From CAVTWH01 sp963850915 (lineage in GTDB: Bacteria > Actinomycetota > Actinomycetes > Mycobacteriales > Micromonosporaceae), in assembly GCA_963850915.1 (NCBI GenBank), contig CAWKND010000011.1, positions 1-64,000 on the forward strand: DNA of 64,000 nucleotides, given 5' to 3'. This document shows positions 27,701-36,027 of this stretch, piece by piece. Within the stretch, counting starts at the first letter, position 1; each line of letters begins with the position of its first letter. Both the position numbers and the translations under genes were made by a program. A model generated the notes under the pieces. It made no database searches and was not told the origin of the DNA. It saw only the letters and a list, made by a program, of their open reading frames with translations.

Positions 27701-29023
27701 GTGTCTGACCAAGTAAGCGCCTCAGACCGTAGAACCAGCTACGGCTCGGTGCTGGCAGACCGGGAATACCGCGTCATCTTCGCGGCTAGCGGACTGTCCT
27801 GGATGGGCGACTACCTCGCCCGCGCGGCAGTGACCCTGCTGGTCTACTCGCGTACCCACTCGGTGGCCCAGTCGGCGCTGACCTTCGCGATCTCGTTCCT
27901 GCCGTGGCTCGTCGGTGGTCCCGTGCTCGCCGCGCTGGCCGAGCGCTATCCGCTACGCCGGGTGATGGTGCTGTGCGATGTCGCGCGCGCCGCACTGATC
28001 GCCGCCATCGTCGTACACCACTGGCCGATCTGGAGCATCTGGCTGCTGCTGTTCAGCGCGGCGATGCTGAACCCACCGTTCGACGCCTCGCGGTCGGCAC
28101 TGCTGTCGCACGTGCTCACCGGCGACCGGTACGTGCTGGCCACCTCGATGCAGAGCACGCTGCAACAGTTCGCGCTGCTCTTCGGGTACGGGCCGGGGCC
28201 TGCCCTGGCCGCGTACAGCACGACCCTCGCGCTCCTGGTCGACTCGCTGACCTTCCTCGCCTCGGCGCTACTGGTCTGGACCGGAGTACGCGACCGCCCG
28301 GCGTTCGCCGCGAGCCGGGAACGCAAGCGGCTGATCGTGGAGACCGCCGACGGCTTCCGCTACATCCTGCGCTCCCCCGTACTGCGCTCGGTCGCGCTCG
28401 TCGTACTGCTGCTCATCACGGTCACCAACGTGCCGGAGGGGCTGGCCATCGGCTGGGCCAGCCGGCTGCCGCACCCGGCCGGCGGAGTCGCGTTGGCGCA
28501 GGCGCTCATCATGGGCTCGAATCCGGTGGGCCAGCTGGTCGGTGGGTTCCTCATCAACCGGCTGATCAGTCCGGCGCGCCGGCAACGGCTACTGCCGATA
28601 ATCGCGGTCATCGGGCCGGTGGCGCTGGTCCCCGCGCTGCTGCACCCCGACGCCCCGGTGATCGCGGTCTGCGCGCTGGTCGCCGGCTTCTCCAACGCCG
28701 CCCTGCTGCCCAATGCGATCGGCATCTTCGCCAAGATCGTGATCCCCGAGTTCCGCACCCGGGTGTTCGGCGTCATGCAGACCGGGGTACTGCTCTGCCA
28801 GGCGCTGGGCGTCCTGCTGACCGGCGCGCTCGCCGACCACTTCGACCTGCCGACAGTGGTCGGGGTGTGGAGTGCCATCGGGGCGGTCGCGGTGCTGGTG
28901 GCGTGTGTCACCAGCTGGCCCGGGCCGGATCGGGTGGCGGCCGAGGCGGAGGCGTCGCGCGGACTGACCCTCGCACAGAACCACGCCACCGGCCACGGTC
29001 CGGCCACGGCCGAGCCGGCCTGA
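27701..29023 (+). CDS. MFS exporter (EntS-like)
   Basis: 440 residues, twelve membrane segments. The N-terminus SYGSVLADREYRVIFAASGLSWMGDYLARAAVTLLVY, the loop LAALAERYPLRRVMVLCDVARA and NPPFDASRSALLSHVL are typical of the EntS/DHA3 group that exports siderophores or drugs. The start is GTG at 27701, because GGAAGG lies seven bases upstream; the annotated-looking ATG-type start at 27686 lacks a binding site. The array of direct repeats just upstream suggests dedicated control. Its 3' end lies in a 22-bp tandem repeat. There is no siderophore cluster in this window, so the substrate is open. Confidence 0.85.
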   Translation: MSDQVSASDRRTSYGSVLADREYRVIFAASGLSWMGDYLARAAVTLLVYSRTHSVAQSALTFAISFLPWLVGGPVLAALAERYPLRRVMVLCDVARAALIAAIVVHHWPIWSIWLLLFSAAMLNPPFDASRSALLSHVLTGDRYVLATSMQSTLQQFALLFGYGPGPALAAYSTTLALLVDSLTFLASALLVWTGVRDRPAFAASRERKRLIVETADGFRYILRSPVLRSVALVVLLLITVTNVPEGLAIGWASRLPHPAGGVALAQALIMGSNPVGQLVGGFLINRLISPARRQRLLPIIAVIGPVALVPALLHPDAPVIAVCALVAGFSNAALLPNAIGIFAKIVIPEFRTRVFGVMQTGVLLCQALGVLLTGALADHFDLPTVVGVWSAIGAVAVLVACVTSWPGPDRVAAEAEASRGLTLAQNHATGHGPATAEPA

Positions 29024-29096
29024 CATCGCGGCCGAGCCGGCCTGACATCGCGGCCGAGCCGGCCTGACATCGCGGCTGAGCCGGCCTGACTTCGCG
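29009..29096 (+). repeat. Four tandem 22-bp repeats spanning the exporter stop
   Basis: Units at 29009, 29031, 29053 and 29075 share GCCGAGCCGGCCTGACATCG then CG, with the fourth carrying two changes. Two more degenerate copies follow to about 29128. The first unit contains the last four codons and the TGA of the exporter, so the stop codon is repeated in each unit. This is the same arrangement as at the end of pepN, but with a different sequence. Confidence 0.85.
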
Positions 29097-29187
29097 GCTG
29101 AGGGGTTCCATCGCGGCCTGAGCCGGGCCACCGTTCCATGCCGCGGCGACCAGCCACGGCGGCGGCCAACGGCGGCGCAACTACGAT

Positions 29188-29577
29188 GTGACGGTGAGCG
29201 CTCCGGAGAACTTCTACGCCGCCGTTGGTGGCGAGCCGACCTTCCGCAAGCTGGTTGACGCCTTCTATGCCGGAGTCGCCACCGACCCGCTGCTGCGCCC
29301 GCTCTATCCGGAAGAGGATCTCGGGCCGGCCAATGAGCGGCTGCGGCTGTTCCTGATCCAGTACTGGGGCGGCCCGACCGACTACGGCGATCAGCGAGGG
29401 CATCCACGGCTGCGGCTACGGCACGCGCCGTTCGTTATCGGTCCGGCGGAGCGGGACGCGTGGCTGACCCACATGCGGGCCGCGGTGGAGTCGCTGGACC
29501 TGTCGCCCGAACTCGGTACCCAGCTGTGGGAGTACCTCGAACGGGCGGCGTACTTCATGGTCAACTCGATGGAGTGA
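29188..29577 (+). CDS. glbO: Group II truncated hemoglobin (GlbO type)
   Basis: 129 residues, a 2-on-2 globin that binds oxygen and may detoxify reactive nitrogen or oxygen species, or deliver oxygen to respiration. Visible: FYAAVGGEPTFRKLVDAFYAGVATDPLLRPLYPEEDL, the group II signature FLIQYWGGPTDYGD, then GHPRLRLRHAPFVIG with the proximal His, and WLTHMRAAVESL with the conserved Trp. The start is GTG at 29188, or GTG two codons later; neither has a clear ribosome binding site. It stands alone between the repeat tract and the convergent YbjN gene. Confidence 0.92.
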   Translation: MTVSAPENFYAAVGGEPTFRKLVDAFYAGVATDPLLRPLYPEEDLGPANERLRLFLIQYWGGPTDYGDQRGHPRLRLRHAPFVIGPAERDAWLTHMRAAVESLDLSPELGTQLWEYLERAAYFMVNSME

Positions 29578-29617
29578 ACCGCCCCGAGCCAGGGGATCGG
29601 CGGCCCGAGGCTGGCGG

Positions 29618-30157
29618 CTAGAGCAGGCCACCCTCGTCGTGCAGCCAGTCCACGAAGGCAACCGCCACCGCCGCCGCGCAGTCGAGCAGCTCCACCAGGA
29701 GCGCGTCGTGCGCACCGGCGATCAGCGGGACCTGCATCTCGGCGTAGATCGGGAAGCTGCCGCGCTCGGTCGGGTCGCCCAGGTATGCCTTGCAGAACCG
29801 CCGGGAGTGGTTCCACTCGTTGACCACCCGGTAGCCCCGGTCGACCCAGTCTGCCGGTACCGTGCCGTGCGGCCGGGCGCGCATCACCAGGATCTGGTCG
29901 TCGGGGCCCTCCAGCGCGAACAGCACCGCGTGCCGCTCCCACATGGCGAGCAGGTTGCCGTCGCCGTCGGTGAGGTAGCGGACCTCCAGCCGGTCCAGGG
30001 CGGCCCGAACCCGGTCGATGCAGACCGGGGTGACCAGGGTGTCACCGGCCGTAGGGCGGCGCTGTGCCGGCACCTCAGGGCGTACCCCGGTGTCGGTACC
30101 ACCGGCGGCTGCCGGCGCGCTGTCGGCCTGGGATTCCCGCTTCGCCCACCACGGCAT
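29618..30157 (-). CDS. YbjN domain protein
   Basis: 179 residues with a YbjN-type fold (PF10722). After a variable N-terminus rich in Ala and Pro comes CIDRVRAALDRLEVRYLTDGDGNLLAMWERHAVLFALEG, then VNEWNHSRRFCKAYLG and IYAEMQVPLIAGAHDALLVELLDC. YbjN proteins are linked to stress and chaperone roles; some act in type III secretion as chaperones. None is proven for actinobacterial copies. The start is ATG near 30157. The 193 bases upstream should hold its promoter. Confidence 0.8.
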   Translation of the reverse strand: MPWWAKRESQADSAPAAAGGTDTGVRPEVPAQRRPTAGDTLVTPVCIDRVRAALDRLEVRYLTDGDGNLLAMWERHAVLFALEGPDDQILVMRARPHGTVPADWVDRGYRVVNEWNHSRRFCKAYLGDPTERGSFPIYAEMQVPLIAGAHDALLVELLDCAAAVAVAFVDWLHDEGGLL

Positions 30158-30350
30158 GGTCAGCACTCCTCGCTTCACAGAGTGTCCACACGCGAACAGC
30201 GCGTGTGGACCCGGCGGTCGACGGTACCCGGGAGTCTCCGGAGCCGGCGACACCGAATCGTACGCATCAAACCGTTAAGAGGAAACCCCATCGTCCGTTC
30301 GGTTAGTTTGGCGAGGGATTCGGTCGGCAAACCGTGGCTCCCCGGCGGAA

Positions 30351-31052
30351 TCAGTGTCGCCGGGGACCTGAACTTACGGGGGTCACCGTGAACCGGCTGA
30401 CCCGGTGCCACCACGCGGTGCCATAGTCGGCAGCCAGCCCCACCCACCCCGGCTGTACCCGTACCAGCACCACCGAAGCCGTCGGTACCGCTCCCAGGAA
30501 ACCCATCCGCACCACGGCCTGTACCAGCCGCTGCGGTACGCCGACCCGCTGCCCGGCCGCCTCGACCGTGATCGGCACATGGTCCAGCAGCGCATCCCGT
30601 ACCGCCCGCTGGCCGACCGCCCGACCGTCGATCCCACTCTGCGTCACCGTGCGTAGCGTCTGCTCGGCGGCCATCCCCACCCGGTGGATCTCGCGCGCCG
30701 GAATCTGCTCGATGGCCGTACCGGCGCCCGGTGGCAACCCCCAGCGCCACTCCCCCGCCCCGGCCCTCGCGTCAGCCAGGTCGGCCGGTGCCGGGGCGGA
30801 TCCGAGAGCGGCGAGCAGCGCACCGGCGGCGTACTCACCGGCCGGCCACTGCGCGTCAACCACCCGGGTGACCAGGATCTCCCACGGCAACGACGCCCAC
30901 AGCGCCATCCGCCCGCCGGCCGGCTCGGGATCCGCCGGCCCGGGATCAGGCGGCCCGAGACTGCCCGGCACCACGCGTACCGGGGCAGCCGGGTCCAGCC
31001 GCAGCAGCCGGGTCAGGAACGCGGTGGCATCCGCCACGCCTGTGGCACTCAT
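30351..31052 (-). CDS. Unrecognised actinobacterial protein coupled to thioesterases
   Basis: 233 residues, no family I can name. It is mostly helical, with a conserved-looking core (TAIEQIPAREIHRVGMAAEQTLRTV) and a C-terminal part with PQRLVQAVVRMGFLG and AADYGTAWW. No signal peptide or membrane helix. The start is ATG at 31052, sharing one base with the stop of the upstream thioesterase (TGATG), so it is translationally coupled. It is the last gene of the ettA operon. The position suggests a cytoplasmic role with the thioesterases, which is inference only. Confidence 0.7.
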   Translation of the reverse strand: MSATGVADATAFLTRLLRLDPAAPVRVVPGSLGPPDPGPADPEPAGGRMALWASLPWEILVTRVVDAQWPAGEYAAGALLAALGSAPAPADLADARAGAGEWRWGLPPGAGTAIEQIPAREIHRVGMAAEQTLRTVTQSGIDGRAVGQRAVRDALLDHVPITVEAAGQRVGVPQRLVQAVVRMGFLGAVPTASVVLVRVQPGWVGLAADYGTAWWHRVSRFTVTPVSSGPRRH

Positions 31053-31447
31053 CACTGCCACGGGGCGAGGAAGTCCCGCTCGGCGTCGGAGAGCCGGCGC
31101 GGACGGGATTTGCCGAGGTCGAAGGGTACGCACACGGAACGGGCCCGGCTGGCGAGCAGGTCATCGGCGAACAGCTCGTAGACCACGACGAAGGACGCGG
31201 CGCGGATCTCCTCGATCCACAGCTCGATGCGTACCCGGTCCTGGTAGTCCACCGGGCGCAGGTAGTCCACCTCGTGGCGGGAGATCACCACGCCCTCCTC
31301 CAGCGAGCTGACGCCCGCCTCCCGGGCGCCCTGGAACATCAACGCGACCCGGGCCTCCTCGTACAGGGTGAGGAACCGGGAGTTGTTGACGTGCCCGTAG
31401 GAGTCCATGTCCGACCAGCGCACCGGGCAGGTGAACAGGAACCTCAC
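31052..31447 (-). CDS. Hotdog-fold acyl-CoA thioesterase (second copy)
   Basis: 131 residues, 4-hydroxybenzoyl-CoA thioesterase family. The N-terminal VRWSDMDSYGHVNNSRFLTLYEEARVAL holds the catalytic Asp in DMDSYGHVNN. DYLRPVDYQDRVRIELWIEEI and the tail SVCVPFDLGKSRPRRLSDAER follow. It would hydrolyse an acyl-CoA; the substrate is not known. Its start overlaps the stop of the preceding thioesterase by four bases. The two copies are clearly diverged, so this is not a recent duplication. Confidence 0.88.
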   Translation of the reverse strand: MRFLFTCPVRWSDMDSYGHVNNSRFLTLYEEARVALMFQGAREAGVSSLEEGVVISRHEVDYLRPVDYQDRVRIELWIEEIRAASFVVVYELFADDLLASRARSVCVPFDLGKSRPRRLSDAERDFLAPWQ

Positions 31448-31887
31448 CGCCCCGCCTCGGAAGTCTCGTCGTCCTGAACCGGCTGGAAACCAGCCCAGTA
31501 CGCGCGCTCGTCATCGTCGAGCGGGCGCGGCTTGTTGGCCGCGTAGTCGAAGGCGACCAGCACGCACTCACACTCCGCCGCCGGTTCGTCGGAGCCCGGC
31601 AGGTAGAGCTTCTGCAGCAGGGTGAACGAGCTGGTACCGATCCGCCCGACCGTGGTCCGTACGGTCAGCATCAGGCCGGGGGCGAAGTTCACCTGGCGGC
31701 GGTAGTCCACCGCCACCCGCGCGGCGATGCAGCCCTTTGTCGCGGAGCCCGGGACCCCGGTGGGCGCGTGCGCCACCACGGCCATCCGGGCGTCCTCGAA
31801 GTAGGTCAGGTACTTCGCGTGGTTGACGTGGCCCAGCTGATCGGGGTCGGACCAGCGCACCTGGACGTCGAAGCTGGCCTCAGTCAC
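31444..31887 (-). CDS. Hotdog-fold acyl-CoA thioesterase (first copy)
   Basis: 147 residues of the same family. DVQVRWSDPDQLGHVNHAKYLTYFEDARMA has the catalytic Asp (DPDQLGHVNH); AVDYRRQVNFAPGLMLTVRTTV and LVAFDYAANKPRPLDDDERAYW match the family. It starts eight bases inside the end of ettA and overlaps the next gene by four bases, so all four genes form one translationally coupled unit. The substrate is unknown. Confidence 0.88.
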   Translation of the reverse strand: MTEASFDVQVRWSDPDQLGHVNHAKYLTYFEDARMAVVAHAPTGVPGSATKGCIAARVAVDYRRQVNFAPGLMLTVRTTVGRIGTSSFTLLQKLYLPGSDEPAAECECVLVAFDYAANKPRPLDDDERAYWAGFQPVQDDETSEAGR

Positions 31888-33556
31888 GCGTCAGCTTGCG
31901 GTAGGTGACCCGGTGCGGTCGGGCGGCGTCGGCACCGAGCCGGTCGATCTTGTTCTTCTCGTACGACTCGAAGTTGCCCTCGAACCAGAACCAGCGTGAC
32001 GGGTCCTCGCCGTCGCCCTCCCACGCCAGGATGTGCGTGGCCACCCGGTCGAGGAACATCCGGTCGTGCGAGATGACCACCGCGCAGCCGGGGAAGTCGA
32101 GCAGCGCATTTTCCAAGCTGGACAAGGTTTCCACGTCGAGGTCGTTGGTCGGCTCGTCGAGCAGGATGACGTTGCCGCCGATCTTCAGCGTCATCGCCAG
32201 GTTGAGCCGGTTGCGCTCGCCGCCGGAGAGTACCTTCACCGGCTTCTGCTGATCCGGGCCCTTGAAGCCGAACGCGGCCACGTAGGCACGGGACGGCATC
32301 TCCACCTTGCCGACCATCAGGTGGTCGAGCCCGTCGGAGACCACTTCCCACACGGTCTTGGTGCCGTCCAGGCCGGACCGGTTCTGGTCGACGTAGGAGA
32401 GCTTGACCGTCTCGCCGACCTTCACCGCGCCGCTGTCCGGCTGCTCCAGCCCGACGATCGTCTTGAACAGGGTGGTCTTGCCCACCCCGTTGGGGCCGAT
32501 GATGCCGACGATTCCGTTGCGGGGCAAGGAGAAGGACAGATCCTTGATGAGTACCCGGCCGTCGAAGCCCTTGTCCAGATGGTCCACTTCGATGACCGTG
32601 TTGCCCAGCCGCGGACCCGGCGGGATCTGGATCTCCTCGAAGTCGAGCTTGCGGGTCTTCTCCGCTTCGGCGGCCATCTCCTCGTAGCGGCCGAGGCGCG
32701 CCCGGGACTTGGTCTGCCGCGCCTTGGCGTTGGAGCGCACCCACTCCAGCTCGTCGGTGAGCCGCTTCTGCATCTTGATGTCTTTGCGCCCGGCGACCGC
32801 CAGCCGCTCCGCCTTCTTCTGCAGGTAGGTCGAGTAGTTGCCCTCGTAGGGGTACGCGTGGCCGCGGTCGAGCTCGAGGATCCACTGCGCCACGTTGTCC
32901 AGGAAGTACCGGTCGTGGGTGATCGCGATGACCGTACCGGCGTACTTGGCCAGGAACTGCTCCAGCCACTGCACGCTCTCCGCGTCCAGGTGGTTGGTCG
33001 GCTCGTCCAGCAGCAGCAGGTCGGGCGCCTCCAGCAGCAGCTTGCACAGCGCCACCCGGCGGCGCTCACCACCGGAGAGCTGGGTGACGTCGGCGTCCGG
33101 CGGCGGGCAGCGCAGCGCGTCCATGGCCAGCTCCAGCTTGGAGTCGACGTCCCACGCGTCGAGGTGGTCGAGCTGCTCCTGCAGCTGCCCCATCTCGTCC
33201 ATCAGCGCGTCGGTGTAGTCGGTACCCAGCTGCTCGGCGACCTCGTTGAACCGGGCCAGCTTCGCCTTCGTGTCGGCGACCGCCTCCTCGATGTTGCCGA
33301 GGACGGTCTTCGACTCGTTGAGCGGCGGCTCCTGGGCCAGCATGCCGACGGTGTACCCGGGCATCAGCCGGGCGTCGCCGTTGCTCGGCCGGTCCAGCCC
33401 GGCCATGATGCGCAGCAGGCTGGACTTGCCGGCGCCGTTCGGGCCGACCACGCCGATCTTGGCCCCCGGCAGGAAGCTCAGGGTCACGTTGTCCAGGACG
33501 ACCTTGTCGCCGTGTGCCCGGCGAGCCTTTTCCAGCGTGTAGATGAACTGGGCCAC
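31880..33556 (-). CDS. ettA: Energy-dependent translational throttle protein EttA
   Basis: ABC-F ATPase that binds the ribosomal E site and gates the first peptide bond according to ATP/ADP ratio; cytoplasmic, no membrane domain. 558 residues, the usual length. ABC domain 1: Walker A GPNGAGKSS, signature LSGGERRR, Walker B LLLLDEPTNHLD. The EttA arm and linker come between (AYPYEGNYSTYLQKKAERL and KARQTKSRARL). ABC domain 2: GPNGVGKTT, LSGGERNR, VILLDEPTNDLD. The start is ATG at 33556. It heads an operon with two thioesterases and an unknown gene, a set I would not predict from EttA's role. Confidence 0.96.
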   Translation of the reverse strand: MAQFIYTLEKARRAHGDKVVLDNVTLSFLPGAKIGVVGPNGAGKSSLLRIMAGLDRPSNGDARLMPGYTVGMLAQEPPLNESKTVLGNIEEAVADTKAKLARFNEVAEQLGTDYTDALMDEMGQLQEQLDHLDAWDVDSKLELAMDALRCPPPDADVTQLSGGERRRVALCKLLLEAPDLLLLDEPTNHLDAESVQWLEQFLAKYAGTVIAITHDRYFLDNVAQWILELDRGHAYPYEGNYSTYLQKKAERLAVAGRKDIKMQKRLTDELEWVRSNAKARQTKSRARLGRYEEMAAEAEKTRKLDFEEIQIPPGPRLGNTVIEVDHLDKGFDGRVLIKDLSFSLPRNGIVGIIGPNGVGKTTLFKTIVGLEQPDSGAVKVGETVKLSYVDQNRSGLDGTKTVWEVVSDGLDHLMVGKVEMPSRAYVAAFGFKGPDQQKPVKVLSGGERNRLNLAMTLKIGGNVILLDEPTNDLDVETLSSLENALLDFPGCAVVISHDRMFLDRVATHILAWEGDGEDPSRWFWFEGNFESYEKNKIDRLGADAARPHRVTYRKLTRD

Positions 33557-33669
33557 GGTGCGGCCTACCTCCGGTTGTGGTGGACTTCAAGGCAATCTTT
33601 CCAGGCCGGGTACCGCACCCGCACGCCGGCCTCGGCGTACCGGCCGCCGGCCGCCCCAAAAGGACCGGC

Positions 33670-34269
33670 TCAGGAGACGGCCGGCTCGGTGGCGTTCGGC
33701 TTGGGCGAGGCGTAGTTGCTGTACACGATGACCAGCCGGGCGGCGGTGACGTGGTACTCGGTGATCGAGTTGTCGACCGGGTTGGTGTTCCGCGCGACGT
33801 ACTCGCCGCCCACCTTGTTGACGTCGGTCAGGAACAGCGCGTTCGTACCCTCGACGAAATCGTCGCCCGAGCCTTCCCGGTGCCCCTGGTAGTAAAGCGT
33901 GTCGTCGGCGGCCTGGCAGATCCACACCTCGGAGCCCTTGGTGGTCTTGATGTGCAGCACGATCGCCAGAACGGCGTGTGCCCGGCCCTGGGTGTACCGG
34001 GGGCAGTGCTGGTCGTCGTCGGGGTAGCTGGCGGTCGACGAGCCGGAATCCGGGGTGCCCGTGCTGGTACCCCCGCCGGTCCTGGTCGGCGCCGGTGAGC
34101 TGACGGAGACCGACGGCCCGGCGGCCGAGGGCTGGCGGTTGTTGTGCTGCTCGCCGAGCAGGTACCCCACCGTGCTGCCGATGATCGCCAGGAACAGCAT
34201 CGCCAGCAGCACCTGCAGGAACACGACGCCCCCGCTACGAGCGGACCGACCGGGCGCGGAATTGGACAT
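33670..34269 (-). CDS. Unrecognised membrane-anchored extracellular protein
   Basis: 199 residues. One N-terminal helix (GVVFLQVLLAMLFLAIIGSTVGYLLG) is followed by a Ser/Thr/Pro/Gly linker (residues about 50-85) and a globular domain with two cysteines (DDQHCPRYTQGRAHA and VWICQAADDTLYYQGHREG). The layout suggests a signal-anchor with the domain outside the cell. I do not recognise the domain. The start is ATG at 34269; the longer frame to 34344 looks non-coding. It is divergent from otsA. Confidence 0.7.
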   Translation of the reverse strand: MSNSAPGRSARSGGVVFLQVLLAMLFLAIIGSTVGYLLGEQHNNRQPSAAGPSVSVSSPAPTRTGGGTSTGTPDSGSSTASYPDDDQHCPRYTQGRAHAVLAIVLHIKTTKGSEVWICQAADDTLYYQGHREGSGDDFVEGTNALFLTDVNKVGGEYVARNTNPVDNSITEYHVTAARLVIVYSNYASPKPNATEPAVS

Positions 34270-34431
34270 GGCACGCAGGATGTCATCCGGGCGCCAACCC
34301 CGCCATCCGCCGCCGGTGGCCGACCCCATAGAGTGGCAGAACATTCACCGACGGCAAGTGTTGGTCCACCGTTCAGCCAGATCAAATAGGCTCCCTACCC
34401 GAGCAGGCATCGGTCGACCGGAGGGATGTTC

Positions 34432-36024
34432 GTGGGAGAGCGCAGCGCGTTCGTGGTAGTCGCCAACCGCCTGCCGGTAGACAAGATCACCAACGCGGAC
34501 GGTACGACCGACTGGCGGCGCAGCCCGGGTGGACTCGTCACCGCACTGCACCCGGTCCTCGGCGCCCAGCACGGGACGTGGGTCGGCTGGGACGGCGGGG
34601 TCGCCGAGGCGGACGACCCGCCGGCGGAGCAGTTCGAGCTCGACGGCATGGTGCTGCAGCCGGTGAACGTACTCGCCGACGAGCTGGAGAAGTACTACGA
34701 GGGCTTCTCCAACTCCAGCCTCTGGCCGCTCTACCACGACGCCGTCGAGACGCCGATCTACAAGCGCAGCTGGTGGGAGTCGTACCGCCGGGTGAACGAG
34801 CGGTTCGCCAAGGCCACCGCCGAGTGCGCGGCCGAGGGCGCGACCGTGTGGGTACAGGACTACCAGCTGCAGCTGGTACCGGCGATGCTCCGCGCGCTGC
34901 GACCGGACCTGCGCATCGGCTTCTTCCTGCACATCCCGTTCCCGCCGGTGGAACTGTTCATGCAGCTGCCCCGCCGCGCCGACATCCTGCGCGGGCTGCT
35001 CGGCGCCGACCTGGTCGGGTTCCAGCGCCCGCTGGCCGCGCAGAACTTCCTCCGGCTCACCCGGCACCTGCTCGGCCTGCGCCCGCGCGGCGCCGGGGTC
35101 GAGGTCGACGGGCGGACCGTGCACGCCGCAGCGTTCCCCATCTCCATCGATGTCGGCGAGATCGAGGCGGTGGCGGCCAGCGGCGAGACGCACCGCCGGT
35201 CCGAGGAGATCCGCAAGGAGCTGGGCTCGCCGAACACGATCATCCTGGGCGTCGACCGGCTCGACTACACCAAAGGCATCGAGCAGCGCTTCAAGGCGTT
35301 CCGCGAGCTGCTGGCCGAGGAGAAGCTGTCGGTACCCGGCACGGTGATGGTGCAGGTCGCCACGCCCAGCCGCGAGCGCGTCGAGCACTACCAGGCGCTG
35401 CGGGTCAAGGTGGAGCGCGAGGTGGGGCGGATCAACGGCGAGTACGGCCGGGTCGGCGTACCGGCCGTGCACTACCTGCACCAGTCCTACAGCCGGGGTG
35501 AACTCGCCGCCCTGTACTGCGCGGCCGACGTGATGATGGTGACCCCGCTGCGCGACGGGATGAACCTGGTGGCCAAGGAGTACGTGGCGGCCCGGGTCGA
35601 CCTCGGTGGCGCGCTGGTGTTGTCGGAGTTCGCCGGCGCCGCGGGCGAACTGCGCCAGGCGTTCCTCTGCAACCCGCACGACCTGCAGGGGGTCAAGGAC
35701 GCGCTGATGCGGGCGGTGAACGTGGACAGCGCCGACGCCGCGCGCCGGATGCGTACCATGCGCCGGCACCTGCGCGCACACGACGTGAAGCACTGGGCCT
35801 CGGCGTTCCTCTCCGCACTGGGCGCGCCCGGCGCCCAGATGGTCGAGCCGGGCGGCGGCGGGGACTCGGCCGCCGGACCCGAGCATGGTGCGTACCCCGC
35901 CGGCGGATCCGCCGACATCAGCTACCCCGGCCGGTTGGACGGGGTGGCCGAGCTGGACAGTGGTTACCGGGGGGGCGGCTTCCCGGGTACCAACACGGGA
36001 CTGATCACTTCTTCGGAGGCATGA
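34432..36024 (+). CDS. otsA: Trehalose-6-phosphate synthase
   Basis: GT20 glycosyltransferase that makes trehalose 6-phosphate from UDP-glucose (or ADP/GDP-glucose in actinobacteria) and glucose 6-phosphate. 530 residues. FVVVANRLPVDK and WRRSPGGLVTAL form the N-terminal donor loop, VWVQDYQLQLVPAMLR and FFLHIPFPPVELF are the acceptor region, and GVDRLDYTKGIEQRFKAF and VTPLRDGMNLVAKEYVAAR complete the active site. The start is GTG at 34432, six bases after GGAGGG; the ATG at 34426 abuts that sequence. A Gly-rich tail of about 60 residues follows the catalytic domain. The phosphatase gene starts four bases after its stop. Confidence 0.95.
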   Translation: MGERSAFVVVANRLPVDKITNADGTTDWRRSPGGLVTALHPVLGAQHGTWVGWDGGVAEADDPPAEQFELDGMVLQPVNVLADELEKYYEGFSNSSLWPLYHDAVETPIYKRSWWESYRRVNERFAKATAECAAEGATVWVQDYQLQLVPAMLRALRPDLRIGFFLHIPFPPVELFMQLPRRADILRGLLGADLVGFQRPLAAQNFLRLTRHLLGLRPRGAGVEVDGRTVHAAAFPISIDVGEIEAVAASGETHRRSEEIRKELGSPNTIILGVDRLDYTKGIEQRFKAFRELLAEEKLSVPGTVMVQVATPSRERVEHYQALRVKVEREVGRINGEYGRVGVPAVHYLHQSYSRGELAALYCAADVMMVTPLRDGMNLVAKEYVAARVDLGGALVLSEFAGAAGELRQAFLCNPHDLQGVKDALMRAVNVDSADAARRMRTMRRHLRAHDVKHWASAFLSALGAPGAQMVEPGGGGDSAAGPEHGAYPAGGSADISYPGRLDGVAELDSGYRGGGFPGTNTGLITSSEA

Positions 36025-36027
36025 GCC

